DNA of 64,000 nt from Streptomyces sp. NBC_01351 (GTDB taxonomy: Bacteria; Actinomycetota; Actinomycetes; Streptomycetales; Streptomycetaceae). The position numbers and the translations under genes were made by a program. The notes below the pieces were generated by a model. The model made no database searches. It was not told where the DNA came from and was given only the letters and a program-made list of their open reading frames with translations. Positions 62,687-64,000 of this stretch are shown here, in pieces. The first letter of the stretch is position 1. The number at the start of each line of letters is the position of its first letter. The stretch covers positions 2,600,501-2,664,500 of the forward strand of contig NZ_CP108356.1 in assembly GCF_036237315.1 (NCBI RefSeq), in the 5' to 3' direction.

Positions 62687-63068
62687 GGGCCCCCCTGGCA
62701 CGTGGTCTATGACAGTGGCGAGTGTCCACGGCTTCCCCGGGCAACGGACATCTGTCGCACCGAGAAACAGTACGACAAACGCCAGTACGGTTAATGCCGT
62801 TTGCCGCAACACGGCCTCTCGTTGCCCAAGTGTTAGCAACCGGTACCAGTTGTTCCGAATGCTGGGCGCCCCGGCATGCACGCACATGTGAACAGTCCGC
62901 ATACCGGATATGTCTCTTCGGACAACGAACCGTTTTTGGCCAATCATTTGACGCGGTCCTGACATTAATCGCCGCGGGTGGCACTCTTCGACCGTTCATC
63001 GCACCAGCCCTGATCTGCCCGGAGGCCCACCCAGCCATCCGGAACCCCCCTTGCAGAAGGAGTCTGCG
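62687..63068. promoter_or_regulatory. A+T-richer divergent gap between the sugar transferase and M4 protease genes
   Basis: 382 bp without a gene, with lower G+C than the coding regions. It should carry promoters for both divergent genes. TTGACG occurs at 62948-62953, but no -10 box lies at a normal distance, so I place no promoter. No clear operator or RNA element is seen. Confidence 0.4.
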
Positions 63069-64000
63069 TTGAGTCCCACCCCCCAAAGGCGTGCCACTGC
63101 GGTCGGCGCGCTCGTAGCCGCGGCAGCCCTGCTCGCCGTCGGCATACAGGCCACTTCCGCAACCGCCGACGCCACCGCGTCGAAGGCACCCGCGGCCGCC
63201 AAGTCCAATCCGGGCGCGGCCAACCTCAAACTCAGCGCTTCGGAGCGTGCGACGCTCCTCGCCGAGGCCAACTCGACCACGGCGCAGGCCGCCAAGACCC
63301 TCGGCCTCGGCAGTGGCGAGAAGCTCGTCGTCCGTGACGTGGTCAAGGACGCGGACGGCACCACGCACACCACGTACGAGCGCACCTACGACGGTCTGCC
63401 CGTCCTCGGCGGTGACCTCACCATCCACGCCAAGGACGGCGTCACCAAGAGCGTGACGAAGGCGACCCACCACGAGATCAAGGTGGACACCACCGCCACG
63501 GTCACCCCGGCCGCCGCCGAGAGCCAGGCGATATCCGCCGCCAACGCCGAGGGTGCCAAGGACGCCAAGCCCTCCAAGAACGCCCGCAAGGTGGTCTGGG
63601 CCGCCGAGGGCGCTCCGGTCCTCGCCTTCGAGACCGTCGTCGGCGGCATGCAGCACGACGGCACCCCGAGCGAGCTCCACGTGGTGACCGACGCCAAGAC
63701 CGGCGCCAAGATCACCGAGTGGCAGGCCGTCGAGACCGGCACCGGCAACACCATGTACAGCGGCCAGGTGACCATCGGCACCTCGCAGTCGGGCAGCAAC
63801 TTCACGCTGAACGACGCCACCCGCGGCGGCCACAAGACGAACAACCTCAACCGGGCCACCTCCGGCACCGGCACCCTCTTCTCCGGCACGGACGACATCT
63901 GGGGCAACGGCCTGCCGGCCAACCTGGAGACGGCCGCCGCCGACGCGCACTACGGCGCGCAGGTGACGTGGGACTACTACAAGAACGTCCACGGCCGCAA
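63069..64000 (+). CDS. Secreted M4 (thermolysin-like) metalloprotease, 3' end beyond the window
   Basis: 310 codons are present. The TTG at 63069 is the start: AAGGAG lies six or seven bases upstream and the following SPTPQRRATAVGALVAAAAL leads into a signal peptide. The FTP domain (about 75-125, TTYERTYDGLPVLGGDLTIH) and a PepSY-like propeptide (VVWAAEGAPVLAFETVVGG, then ELHVVTDAKTGAKITEW) are visible. The first part of the M4 catalytic domain follows (GNTMYSGQVTIGT, ETAAADAHYGAQVTWDYYKN). The HExxH zinc site lies past the right edge, so catalytic competence cannot be checked. Confidence 0.92.
   Translation, partial: MSPTPQRRATAVGALVAAAALLAVGIQATSATADATASKAPAAAKSNPGAANLKLSASERATLLAEANSTTAQAAKTLGLGSGEKLVVRDVVKDADGTTHTTYERTYDGLPVLGGDLTIHAKDGVTKSVTKATHHEIKVDTTATVTPAAAESQAISAANAEGAKDAKPSKNARKVVWAAEGAPVLAFETVVGGMQHDGTPSELHVVTDAKTGAKITEWQAVETGTGNTMYSGQVTIGTSQSGSNFTLNDATRGGHKTNNLNRATSGTGTLFSGTDDIWGNGLPANLETAAADAHYGAQVTWDYYKNVHGR

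Noticed and set aside
62948..62975. TTGACG as a -35 box for the M4 protease
   Set aside because: No TANNNT hexamer occurs 16-19 bases downstream; the nearest, TTAATC, is only about 11 bases away.

Overview
The window looks like a chromosomal segment of a Streptomyces or a close relative. Base composition is very high in G+C, third codon positions are almost all G or C, GTG and TTG starts are common, and neighbouring genes often share four-base ATGA/GTGA overlaps. Rare TTA (bldA-type) codons occur, and the gene sets are typical of the genus. I see no rRNA or tRNA genes, CRISPR array, prophage or intact insertion sequence. Both edges cut through secreted protease genes: an S8 subtilase on the left (C-terminus missing) and an M4 thermolysin-type protease on the right.

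Layout. 1-9.5 kb: subtilase, a GlxA-type regulator divergent from a quinone-reductase-like MDR enzyme, the tRNA-thiolation pair MnmA and cysteine desulfurase flanking a secreted peptidoglycan amidase, a thioesterase and a TRIC-type channel. 9.9-16.1 kb: a five-gene peptide ABC importer, transcribed leftwards in the order permease C, binding lipoprotein, permease B, two ATPases. 16.6-24.8 kb: a serine/glycine block with two tandem SseB-like genes, a P-loop protein, a tandem glycine riboswitch driving gcvT-gcvH-glyA, a truncated amino-acid permease and sdaA. 24.9-30.9 kb: an AMIN-like secreted protein, a flavodoxin-fold reductase, a cobalamin riboswitch with a CbiMNQO cobalt transporter, a propeller-like protein, a PadR regulator and an EF-hand protein.

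31.1-33.1 kb holds the most distinctive pair: a cyclodipeptide synthase overlapping a cytochrome P450 that strongly resembles mycobacterial CYP121 (mycocyclosin synthase). This is a compact two-gene pathway for an oxidised diketopiperazine. 33.3-41.6 kb is mostly envelope functions: a propeller lipoprotein with an atypical polysaccharide deacetylase, a HATPase regulator carrying a TTA codon, an enoyl-CoA hydratase, and a run of three L,D-transpeptidases plus a SpaA-like fold protein. glgX (41.8-44.1 kb) also carries a TTA codon.

44.4-62.7 kb reads as a Wzx/Wzy-type exopolysaccharide locus. It encodes a polyprenyl-phosphate glycosyl-1-phosphate transferase, two GT4 glycosyltransferases, a flippase, a polymerase, a Wzz/BY-kinase-like protein with degenerate kinase motifs, a WcaF-like acetyltransferase, GDP-mannose dehydratase and GDP-fucose synthase, a Gfo/Idh/MocA oxidoreductase, a CDP-alcohol phosphatidyltransferase and a TagD-like nucleotidyltransferase. 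A large secreted propeller/FN3/LamG protein and a lipoprotein sit in the middle. A dispersed G+C-rich repeat family lies at gene ends at five places. All functional assignments come from reading the sequence and from memory of the families; no database search was run.
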